DNA of 64,000 nt from Mycolicibacterium holsaticum DSM 44478 = JCM 12374 (lineage in GTDB: Bacteria; Actinomycetota; Actinomycetes; Mycobacteriales; Mycobacteriaceae): NCBI RefSeq assembly GCF_019645835.1, contig NZ_CP080998.1, forward strand, positions 2,294,001 to 2,358,000, given 5' to 3'. This document shows positions 54,506-63,200 of the stretch, piece by piece. Position 1 is the first letter of the stretch; every line of letters begins with the position of its first letter. The notes beneath the pieces were generated by a model, which saw nothing but the letters and a program-made list of their open reading frames with translations, ran no database searches and was not told the origin of the DNA. Both the position numbers and the translations under genes were made by a program.

Positions 54506-55738
54506 TCACTTCGCCGGCGGCACGGGCGGCGCATCGTCGGGCGCCATCTCCGCGCCGATCCGACGGAACAGGGTTTCGGCTTCGTTAGCGTAATCACCCT
54601 GGTTATCAAACGCGTCGGGAGCGTAGGTGACCGCCACGGCGATGGCGATCTTCTGCGCGGGCAGGTATGCCTCGACGGCCGCGTACCCGGACATCAGCGG
54701 GTTCTGCAGCAGCCAGTTGCCCGAGATCACCACGCCCATGCCGTAGGTGTAGCCGTCGTTCATCGCCGCGCATGTGGTGCACCCGGGCTGCGTGCGGGTC
54801 TTGCCGCGCAGGTCGGTGGACACCATCTTCTGGTAGGACTCCTCGGACAACAGCCGGCCGGAGCCGATGCCGACGGCGGTCGCCTCCAGGTCGTAGATGT
54901 TGGTGGTCTGGATGGCGCCGTGGGTGATCGTCCAGGACGGATCCCAGTAGGTGGTCTCTTCGTAAAACGGTATGCCAGAAGGTATGCCGAGAAACTGGCG
55001 GCGCTCGGAGCTGAACGCGTGCAGGGCCGGCGGCGGGATCTCCGGTGTCGACGAACCCACGGTGTTGGTCAATCCCAGCGGCCGAAGGACTTTGTCGGCA
55101 AGGAGTTTGGACATCTGTTCACCGGTGGCCTTCTCCAGCGCAAGGCCGAGAAGGACGTAGTTGGTGTGCGAGTAGTTCCAGTTGGTGCCGGGCTCGTAGA
55201 GCAGCGGTTTGGTGGTCGAGTAGGTGAGCAGATCGTGGGTTGTCCACCGGCGGAACGGGTTTGCGTACATGGCGTCGTTCATCTTGGTGTTGCCGATGAC
55301 ATAGTCGACGTAGCCGGAGGTCATCTGCGCGAGCTGGCCGAGCGTGACCCGGTCGGCGTGCGGAATCTCCGGCAGAAACTTCGCCAGCTTGTCGTCGAGG
55401 CTGACCTTCTGCTCGTCGACGAGTTTCAGCAACAGCGTGGCGACATAGGAGATCGCGACGGCGCCGTTGCGGAAATGCATGTTGGTGGTGGCGGGCACAC
55501 CGGTCATCGATTCGCCGACCGCTTTGGTGACGACTTCCTTACCGTCGACGGTCACCCGCACGATGACGGCCTTGAGGTGTTTGGCGGCCATCGTGTCGGC
55601 GACGATGCGCATCACCGCGTCGGCCTTGTTGGCGCCGGGAGTTGTCGTGGTGGTCTGGGTCGGCGCCGCGCCGGGCGCGCACGCCGGAATCATCGCGAAC
55701 GCACAGATCAGCGCGAACACGCGCGTGCCGACGGACAT
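54506..55738 (-). CDS. Beta-lactamase-fold lipoprotein lacking the SxxK pair
   Basis: Serine beta-lactamase/PBP-like fold (PF00144 layout), 410 residues, with a signal peptide ending MIPAC (atypical lipobox, Cys20) and a Thr-rich mature start. At the site where active members have FRIGSVTK it reads FRNGAVAI, so both the Ser nucleophile and the general-base Lys are replaced. The downstream blocks remain: VSLDDKLAKFLPE, LAQMTSGYVDY, YSHTNYVLLG and the C-terminal MSGYAAVEAYLPAQKIAIAV. It is therefore either inactive, perhaps a binding protein, or uses another mechanism. It diverges from the phospholipase D gene. Confidence 0.83.
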   Translation of the reverse strand: MSVGTRVFALICAFAMIPACAPGAAPTQTTTTTPGANKADAVMRIVADTMAAKHLKAVIVRVTVDGKEVVTKAVGESMTGVPATTNMHFRNGAVAISYVATLLLKLVDEQKVSLDDKLAKFLPEIPHADRVTLGQLAQMTSGYVDYVIGNTKMNDAMYANPFRRWTTHDLLTYSTTKPLLYEPGTNWNYSHTNYVLLGLALEKATGEQMSKLLADKVLRPLGLTNTVGSSTPEIPPPALHAFSSERRQFLGIPSGIPFYEETTYWDPSWTITHGAIQTTNIYDLEATAVGIGSGRLLSEESYQKMVSTDLRGKTRTQPGCTTCAAMNDGYTYGMGVVISGNWLLQNPLMSGYAAVEAYLPAQKIAIAVAVTYAPDAFDNQGDYANEAETLFRRIGAEMAPDDAPPVPPAK

Positions 55739-55774
55739 GCCCGGATCTTGGCAGGTCCACGATCCCTGCTTAAC

Positions 55775-57346
55775 GTGGGGGTCAACCGGGCACTCTCCGA
55801 CGTGTCAGACCTATCCGAGTGGTTTTTGACCGGCGCGGAACGCGGCAACCCCGATACGCGCCTACCGGCGTGGTGTGAGGGCAACCGCGCCGAACCGCTG
55901 ATCCACGGTGCGACGTACTTCGACCACCTGGTCACCGAGGTGGAGGCGCTGCGCGCCGGCGATCATCTGTTCTTCACCGACTGGCGCGGGGATCCGGACC
56001 AGAAGATGCGCGACGGCGGGCCGACCGTGCGCGAATTGTTCTGTCGTGCAGCGCAGCGCGGCGTCGTCGTCAAGGGCCTGGTGTGGCGCTCGCACCTGGA
56101 CAGGTTCCAGTACAGCGAGGAGGAGAACCAGCACCTGGGCGAGGCGATCGAGCGGGCAGGTGGTGAGGTGCTGCTGGACCAGCGCGTGCGCATCGGCGGG
56201 TCGCACCACCAGAAGATGGTCGTCGTTCGGCACCCCGGTGCGCCCGAACGTGATGTGGCGTTCGCCGGCGGCATCGACCTGTGCCACTCGCGCCGCGACG
56301 ACGCCACACATCGCGGCGACCCGCAGGCGATGCAGATGGCCGAGCGGTACGGCGACCATCCGCCGTGGCACGACGTGCAGCTGCGGGTGCAGGGGCCGGT
56401 CGTCGGTGCGCTCGACACGACGTTTCGCGAGCGCTGGAACGACCCCGCGTCGCTGGACATGCTCAACCCGCTGGCATGGCTGCGCGACAGGTTGCGTGGC
56501 GCCGACATGAACGCCGACCGACTGCCCGCCCAGCCGCCCGATCCGCCGCCGTGCGGTCCGCACGCCGTGCAGGTGTTGCGCACCTATCCGGACGCCCATT
56601 TCGCGTATGAGTTCGCCCCGCACGGCGAGCGCAGCATCGCGCGCGCGTACAACAAGGTCATTCCGCGGGCGCGCAAACTGATCTATGTGGAAGACCAGTA
56701 TCTGTGGTCCAAGCCCGTCGCCCGGCTGTTCGCCCGTGCGCTGCGCGCAAACCCGCAGCTGCATCTGGTCGCGGTGATCCCGCGCTATCCCGACGTCGAC
56801 GGAGCGCTGGACCTCCCGCCGAACCTGGTCGGGCGCTGGCAGGCACTGCAGACCTGTCAGCGCGCGAGCCCGGACCGGGTGCACGTTTTCGACCTGGAGA
56901 ACCACGACGGCACCCCGGTCTATGTGCACGCGAAAGTCTGTGTCGTCGACGATATTTGGTCGTGTGTCGGCAGCGACAATCTCAATCGGCGGTCCTGGAC
57001 CCACGACAGCGAGTTGACCTGCGCGGTGCTCGACGCCGGCGGGGGGTTCGCCCGTGACCTGAGGTTGCGGCTGTTGCGCGAACATCTCGACCGCGCCGAG
57101 GACGGCAGCGAGGACCGCGCGTTGGCGGACCCGACGGCCGCGGTCGGTGAAATCGTCGAGGCGGCAGAGGCTTTGGAACGGTGGTACGCATCAGGACGGC
57201 AGGGTCGGCGTCCACCGGGCCGCCTGCGCCCGCATCGGCCCGAGCGGCTGGGCTGCGCCACGCGGCTGTGGGCGTCGCCGATGTACCGGTTGGCCTACGA
57301 CCCCGACGGGCGGGCGTGGCGCGACCGGATTCGGGGCAGGATCTGA
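55775..57346 (+). CDS. Phospholipase D superfamily protein
   Basis: Two HKD motifs: SHHQKMVVV with FAGGIDLCHSRRDD, and YVHAKVCVVDDIWSCVGSDNLNRRSW. The pair forms one active site in PLD enzymes, which hydrolyse phosphodiesters or exchange head groups. The layout (LFFTDWRGDPDQKM, VEDQYLWS) resembles bacterial/plant PLD and cardiolipin-synthase-like proteins. No signal peptide or membrane helix is evident. The start is uncertain: GTG at 55775 gives 523 residues and GTG at 55802 (MSDLSEWFL) is also plausible. It diverges from the lipoprotein gene, with 36 bp between them. Confidence 0.86.
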   Translation: MGVNRALSDVSDLSEWFLTGAERGNPDTRLPAWCEGNRAEPLIHGATYFDHLVTEVEALRAGDHLFFTDWRGDPDQKMRDGGPTVRELFCRAAQRGVVVKGLVWRSHLDRFQYSEEENQHLGEAIERAGGEVLLDQRVRIGGSHHQKMVVVRHPGAPERDVAFAGGIDLCHSRRDDATHRGDPQAMQMAERYGDHPPWHDVQLRVQGPVVGALDTTFRERWNDPASLDMLNPLAWLRDRLRGADMNADRLPAQPPDPPPCGPHAVQVLRTYPDAHFAYEFAPHGERSIARAYNKVIPRARKLIYVEDQYLWSKPVARLFARALRANPQLHLVAVIPRYPDVDGALDLPPNLVGRWQALQTCQRASPDRVHVFDLENHDGTPVYVHAKVCVVDDIWSCVGSDNLNRRSWTHDSELTCAVLDAGGGFARDLRLRLLREHLDRAEDGSEDRALADPTAAVGEIVEAAEALERWYASGRQGRRPPGRLRPHRPERLGCATRLWASPMYRLAYDPDGRAWRDRIRGRI

Positions 57347-57374
57347 CGGTCCGAGAGTTGTCGGTGGTCGGTTG

Positions 57375-57380
57375 TATCGT
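57375..57380 (+). promoter_or_regulatory. -10 box of the HNH gene, leaderless
   Basis: TATCGT ends 6 nt before the ATG at 57387, and no ribosome site is seen before it. Confidence 0.45.
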
Positions 57381-57386
57381 CGGGTC

Positions 57387-58673
57387 ATGTTCGATGTGAC
57401 CGAGTTGGCGGCGGTGGATCTGCATGCTGATGAGGCTGGGTTGGTCGAGCGGATTGGGTTGTTGGAGCGGCTGAAGTCGGCTGCGGCGGCGGGGCAGGCG
57501 CGTGCTGCGGCGTTGTTGGAGGCCAAACGTCAGGCGGCTGAGGCTGCGGCTGGGGTGCCCAGGTCGCGGCGGGGTCAGGGGTTGGCCAGTGAGGTGGCCT
57601 TGGCCCGGCGGGAGGCACCTTCGTGTGGGGGCCGGCATGTGGGTTTTGCCAAGGCGCTGGTGTTCGAGATGCCGTATACGTTGGCGGCGTTGGAGTGCGG
57701 GGCGCTTTCGGAGTGGCGCGCAACGGTGATCGTGCGTGAATCGGCGTGTTTGAGCGTTGAGCATCGCCGGCAGTTGGACGAAGAGCTGTGTGCGGATCTG
57801 GCCGGCCTGGAGGGCGTGGGGGATAAGCGCATCGAGGCCGAGGCGAAAAGGATTGCGTATCGGCTGGATCCGCAGGCGGTGGTCGATCGGATGGCCAGGG
57901 CCGAAAAAGACCGCACCGTCACCGTGCGCCCGGCCCCGGATGCGATGACCTATGTGACGGCGTTGTTGCCGGTGAGTCAGGGGGTGGGGGTGTATGCGGC
58001 GCTCAAACGCAGCGCCGATACGACCTTTGATGAGCGTTCGCGGGGTCAGGTGATGGCCGACACCCTGGTCGAGCGGGTCACTGGCCGGCCTGCCGAGCAG
58101 CCTGAGCCGGTCGCGGTCAACTTGATCATCAGTGATCAGAGCCTGCTGGGCGATGATGAGCATCCGGCGGTGGTGGACGGTTATGGGCCGATCCCGGCGG
58201 CCGTCGCACGCAAGCTGGTGTTGGCTGCGATCGCCGACAAGAAATCGGTGGCGTCGTTGCGGCGGTTGTATCGGCACCCCAGGTCGGGGGCGTTGGTGGC
58301 GATGGAGTCACGCGCGCGGCGGTTTCCCAAGGCGTTGGCGCTGTTCATCGGGTTGCGTGATCAGCGTTGCCGCACCCCCTACTGTGATGCCCCGATTCGC
58401 CACACCGATCACGCGGTGCCTCATCACCGTGGTGGACCCACAAGCAGGGTCAACGGGTCGGGATCGTGTGAGCGGTGCAACTACGTCAAGGAAGCCCCGG
58501 GCTGGCAGGTCAGCACCGGTGAGGTCGACGGCGTGCATCAGGCTGAATTCATCACCCCGACCGGGGCGACGTATCACTCCACGGCGCCACCGCCACCAGG
58601 CCCGCCACCAATTGAGGTCAGCGAGGTCGAAATGCACATCAGCATCGAACTCGCCAACCTGCACGCCGCCTGA
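57387..58673 (+). CDS. DUF222/HNH endonuclease of the 13E12 repeat family
   Basis: The large N-terminal DUF222 helical domain (about 10-310) is followed by a C-terminal HNH nuclease domain (about 325-385): CRTPYCDAP, HTDHAVPHHRGGPT and SCERCNYVKEAPGW supply zinc-type cysteines and the His-Asn-His-like residues. It has 428 residues. Such genes occur in many near-identical copies in mycobacteria (REP13E12 in M. tuberculosis, where phage phiRv1 integrates). Codons TTG, GGT, GTG and CGT are more frequent than in neighbouring genes, which suggests separate ancestry. No terminal repeats are seen, so mobility is inferred from the family only. Confidence 0.88.
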   Translation: MFDVTELAAVDLHADEAGLVERIGLLERLKSAAAAGQARAAALLEAKRQAAEAAAGVPRSRRGQGLASEVALARREAPSCGGRHVGFAKALVFEMPYTLAALECGALSEWRATVIVRESACLSVEHRRQLDEELCADLAGLEGVGDKRIEAEAKRIAYRLDPQAVVDRMARAEKDRTVTVRPAPDAMTYVTALLPVSQGVGVYAALKRSADTTFDERSRGQVMADTLVERVTGRPAEQPEPVAVNLIISDQSLLGDDEHPAVVDGYGPIPAAVARKLVLAAIADKKSVASLRRLYRHPRSGALVAMESRARRFPKALALFIGLRDQRCRTPYCDAPIRHTDHAVPHHRGGPTSRVNGSGSCERCNYVKEAPGWQVSTGEVDGVHQAEFITPTGATYHSTAPPPPGPPPIEVSEVEMHISIELANLHAA

Positions 58674-58732
58674 AATGTTTCGGGCGGGTTTCATCGACCG
58701 CGCATCGGCTGCCCGCGCGGAATGAGGCGGTG

Positions 58733-58759
58733 TTGACGTTGGTGACACGGTGGTGCAAC
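58733..58759 (+). promoter_or_regulatory. Candidate GlnR site upstream of narK
   Basis: TTGAC, GACAC and GCAAC follow each other with 6-bp spacers, so the AC dinucleotides at 58736, 58747 and 58758 are exactly 11 bp apart (AC-n9-AC-n9-AC). This is the half-site phasing of actinobacterial GlnR boxes. The site lies 35-60 bp before the narK GTG, where an activator could act. Confidence 0.45.
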
Positions 58760-58793
58760 GGTCGCGGAATCGGGCCGCGTCAGCCTTGTTTCC

Positions 58794-60218
58794 GTGAAGA
58801 CGTTGAGCCGCGCGCGCACCATCGAGCACTGGGACGCTGAGGATGTCGAGGCCTGGGAGGCCACCGGAAAACACATCGCCAAACGCAACCTGATCTGGTC
58901 GATCTTCGCCGAACACGTCGGGTTCTCGGTGTGGTCGATCTGGTCGGTGATGGTGCTGTTCATGCCGCAGGACGTCTACCGGATCGACGCGGCAGGCAAG
59001 TTCTATCTCGTCGCGATACCCACCCTGATCGGCGCCGTGATGCGGATCCCGTACACGGTTGCACCCGCCAAGTTCGGCGGCCGCAACTGGACGATGGTCA
59101 GCGCCCTGCTACTACTCATCCCGACCCTGCTGACGCTGTGGGTGATGGGGCGCCCCGAGGCGTCCTACACCACCTTCATGGTCATCGCGGCGTTCGCCGG
59201 TCTGGGCGGTGGCAACTTCGCATCATCGATGACCAACATCAACGCCTTCTACCCGCAGCGGCTCAAGGGCTGGGCGCTGGGCCTCAACGCCGGCGGCGGC
59301 AATATCGGCGTCCCAGTGATCCAACTCGTCGGTCTGCTGGTGATCGCGACGGTCAGCAACACCGCACCCGAAATCGTCTGTGCCATCTACCTTGTCCTCA
59401 TCGCGCTGGCCGCGGTTGGCGCCGCGCTGTTCATGGACAACCTCGGTAACCAGCGGTCGAACCTGAGCGCGATGGCAGAGGCGTTGCGGTTCAAGCACTC
59501 CTGGGTGATGAGCTTCCTCTACATCGGCACCTTCGGGTCCTTCATCGGGTTCTCGTTCGCCTTCGGCCAGGTGTTGCAGATCAACTTCCTCGCCGGCGGC
59601 GACAGCCCGGCTCAAGCCTCGCTGCACGCGGCCCAGATCGCGTTCATCGGGCCGCTGTTGGGGTCGGTCGCCCGGCCGTTCGGCGGCAAGCTCTCCGACC
59701 GGATCGGCGGCGGCAGGGTGACGCTGTACACGTTCGTGGCGATGATCTTCGCCGCCGGAATCCTGGTCGCTGCAGGCGTGCTCGACGACGGCACCGCCGG
59801 CGCCGCCACGGGTGCCCAGATGACCGCCTACGTCGCCGGTTTCATTCTGCTGTTCATCCTGTCGGGCATCGGCAACGGCTCGACCTACAAGATGATCCCG
59901 TCGATCTTCGAGGCCAAGGCGCAGGGCCGCAGCGGGTGGACCCGCAGTGAGAAAGCGGCGTGGTCGCGCAGCATGTCCGGCGCGCTGATCGGGTTCGCAG
60001 GCGCGGTCGGCGCGCTCGGCGGCGTGTTCATCAACGTCGTACTGCGCGCCTCCTACGTCAGCGACGCGAAGTCGGCGACCAACGCCTTCTGGGTGTTCCT
60101 CGCCTTCTACGTCGTCTGCGCGGTCGTCACCTGGTTCGTGTTCCTGCGGATCTCCACCGCGCGGGCCGACGCCGGCGAGCACATCGGCCAGGCGCCGGCA
60201 CCGGTGGCCGCGACTTGA
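58794..60218 (+). CDS. narK: Nitrate/nitrite MFS transporter NarK
   Basis: Takes up nitrate (and may export nitrite) across the inner membrane. It is an MFS protein with 12 membrane helices in 474 residues. Both nitrate signature regions are present: GGGNFASSMTNINAFYP in helix 5 and SGIGNGSTYKMIPSIF in helix 11, with an Arg in MRIPYTVAPAKFGGR. GTG start without a strong ribosome site. It precedes the nitrate reductase gene by 8 bp, so transport and reduction are co-expressed. Confidence 0.94.
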   Translation: MKTLSRARTIEHWDAEDVEAWEATGKHIAKRNLIWSIFAEHVGFSVWSIWSVMVLFMPQDVYRIDAAGKFYLVAIPTLIGAVMRIPYTVAPAKFGGRNWTMVSALLLLIPTLLTLWVMGRPEASYTTFMVIAAFAGLGGGNFASSMTNINAFYPQRLKGWALGLNAGGGNIGVPVIQLVGLLVIATVSNTAPEIVCAIYLVLIALAAVGAALFMDNLGNQRSNLSAMAEALRFKHSWVMSFLYIGTFGSFIGFSFAFGQVLQINFLAGGDSPAQASLHAAQIAFIGPLLGSVARPFGGKLSDRIGGGRVTLYTFVAMIFAAGILVAAGVLDDGTAGAATGAQMTAYVAGFILLFILSGIGNGSTYKMIPSIFEAKAQGRSGWTRSEKAAWSRSMSGALIGFAGAVGALGGVFINVVLRASYVSDAKSATNAFWVFLAFYVVCAVVTWFVFLRISTARADAGEHIGQAPAPVAAT

Positions 60219-60226
60219 CAGCGCCC

Positions 60227-63200
60227 ATGACAGAGAAGGTGACGCGGACCGCGTGCTCGTACTGCGGTGTGGGCTGCGGCATCGAGGTGCACACGCGAAC
60301 CGACGGTGAGAGCGGCCGACCCGTCATCGCGCGCATCGCCGGCGACAGACTGCATCCCACCAACACCGGCCGGCTGTGTACCAAAGGCGCCACGCACGCG
60401 GAGATGATGCGCGCCGACGACGACCGGTTGACCTGCGCACTGATGCGACGCGGTGAGGCGCTCGTCGCAGCCAGCGTCGACGACGCGGTCGCCGAGGCCG
60501 GGCGCCGGTTGCGCGCCATCGTCGACGAGCACGGACCCGACGCCGTCGCGCTCTACGTATCGGGCCAGATGTCGATTGAGGCACAGTATCTGGCGACCAA
60601 GCTGGCGAAAGGCTTTTTGCGCACCGTGCACATCGAGTCGAACTCCCGGCTCTGCATGGCCAGCGCAGGCACCGGGTTCAAACAGTCGCTGGGCGCCGAC
60701 GGACCACCGGGGTCCTACACCGACTTCGACTGCACCGACCTGTTTTTCGTCATCGGGTCGAATATGGCCGACTGCCACCCGATCCTGTACCTGCGCATGG
60801 CCGACCGGCTGAAGACCGGCGCCAAGCTGATCGTCGTCGACCCGCGCCGCACCACCACCGCCGAACGCGCCGACCTGTACCTGCAGATCACACCGGGAAC
60901 CGACCTGGCGCTGCTCAACGGCCTGCTGCACCTCCTTGTCGAAAACGGCGACATCGACCAACAGTTCATCGCCGAGCACACCGAGGGCTGGGAAACCATG
61001 CCGTCCTTCGTGGCCGGCTATCCGCCCGCCACCGTCGCCGAGATCACCGGGCTCGCCGAATCCGACATCCGCACCGCCGCCCGCATGATCGCCGATGCCG
61101 GGGAGTGGATGAGCTGTTGGACCATGGGCCTCAACCAGAGCACACACGGCACCGCGAACACCAACGCCATCTGCAACCTGCACCTGGCGACCGGCGCGAT
61201 CTGCCGGCCGGGAAGCGGCCCGATGTCGCTGACCGGTCAGCCCAACGCCATGGGCGGACGCGAAATGGGTTATATGGGGCCGGGTTTGCCCGGACAGCGG
61301 GCGGTGACGTCGGCGGCCGACCGCGCGTTCGTCGAACAGCAGTGGGGGCTGGCGCCCGGCACCATCAGGTCCGACGTCGGGCCCGGCACCGTCGACATGT
61401 TCGGCCGCGCCGCCGACGGCGACATCAAGGCCTGCTGGATCATCTGCACCAACCCCGTTGCCTCCGTGGCAAACCGGCACACCGTGATCGACGCGTTGCA
61501 GCGCGCCGAGCTCGTCATCACCCAGGACATCTACCGCAGCACCGCGACCAACCGCTACGCCGACATCGTGCTGCCCGCCGCGCTGTGGGCTGAATCCGAC
61601 GGTGTGATGGTCAACTCCGAACGCACCCTGACCCTGCTCCAACGGTCGATCTCCCCGCCCGGACAGGCCCGCCCCGACTGGCAGCTGATCTGTCAGGTCG
61701 CAGCGCATCTCGGTTTTCGCGAACACTTCCGGTACGACTCCAGCGAGCAGATCTTCGACGAGATACGCCGGTTCGCCAACCCGGCCACCGGATACGACCT
61801 GCGTGGCGTCAACTATGCGCGGCTGCGGCAGACCCCGGTGCAGTGGCCGTGCCCGCCCGACGGTGACGCCCGAAACCCGATCCGCTACGTCGACCGCGGC
61901 ACGCTACGGTTCCCCACCCCGTCCGGGCGCGCGCGATTTCACACCCGACCGCACCTGGACCCGGCCGAACGTGCCGACGACAACTACCCGTTCGTTCTCA
62001 ACACCGGTCGACTGCAGCACCAGTGGCACACCATGACCAAGACCGGCCGGGTCGCCGCGCTCAACAAGCTCGACAACGGCCCGTTCGTCGAGATCCATCC
62101 GGCCGACGCGGCCGGGTTGAACATCGCCGAAGGCCAACCCGTGGAGCTGATCTCACGACGCGGTCGCGCCGTGCTTCCCGCGGTGCTCACCGAGCGGGTG
62201 CGGCCGGGTGACTGCTTCGCACCGTTTCACTGGAACGACGCACACGGAGAACTGCTCACCATCAACGCCGTGACGAGCGACGCCGTCGACCCCGACTCGC
62301 TGCAACCGGAGTTCAAGGCGTGCGCGGTCACCCTGCGCCCGGCGGGCCCGGCGCCTGCGGCCCGCCCGTCCGTCGCGGCCCCGCATCCCGGCGACGGGCC
62401 GCTGGTGCTGTGGGCGTCGCAGACCGGTACCGCCGAGGCCGTCGCCGCCGGCCTGGCAGACCGGCTCGGTGACGCGCACCTGCTCAACATGGACGATGCG
62501 AAGCTGACGGACCTGGCCGACGCCCGCGACGTGTTCGTCGTCACCAGCACGTTCGGCGACGGCGAGCCACCCGACAATGGCGTCGGCTTCTGGGGACGCC
62601 TGGCTTCACCGGATGCCCCGGCGCTCGACGGCATCCGCTACGCGGTGCTCGGGATCGGTGACCGCTCGTATGCCAACTTCTGCGGCCACGCCAAGTCCAT
62701 CGACGCCCGGTTCGCCGCGCTCGGGGCGACGCGGGTGCTCGACCGCGCCGAATGCGAAGCCCACGACGCCGAGCCGATGCGCCGGTGGACCGACCAGATC
62801 AGCGCGCTGCTCGGACGGTCACCCGCGTCAGCGGCGACGGTCACCGAGCCGTTCACCCGCGTCGACCCGATCGTCGTCCCGCTGGTGCGCAACACCCTGC
62901 TGACCGCGCCGACGTCACGAAAAGAGGTGCGCCAGTTCGGCTTCGACATCTCGGCGCATGACGTCAGCTACGCCACCGGTGACTCGCTGGGGGTGTTCGC
63001 CGAGAACGACCCCGCCGTGGTCGAGGCCTGGCTGACCGCCACCGGGTTGCGGGGCGGGCAGACCGTCGAGGTGGACGGCACCGAGATGGTCCTGCGCGAC
63101 GCGCTGACCACCCACTACGACATCTGCCGGATCACCCCGGACCTGCTCGGGTTCATCGCCGACCACAGCCGCGACGCCAAACCGCTGCGCGCCTCGGGGA

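Noticed and set aside
54920..55774. Upstream extension of the phospholipase D frame
   Set aside because: It is antisense to the lipoprotein gene and Arg/His-rich; conserved PLD sequence begins only after 55775.
57147..57386. Upstream extension of the HNH protein into the phospholipase D gene
   Set aside because: It overlaps the end of the PLD coding region in another frame; the ATG at 57387 has a TATCGT box 6 nt upstream.
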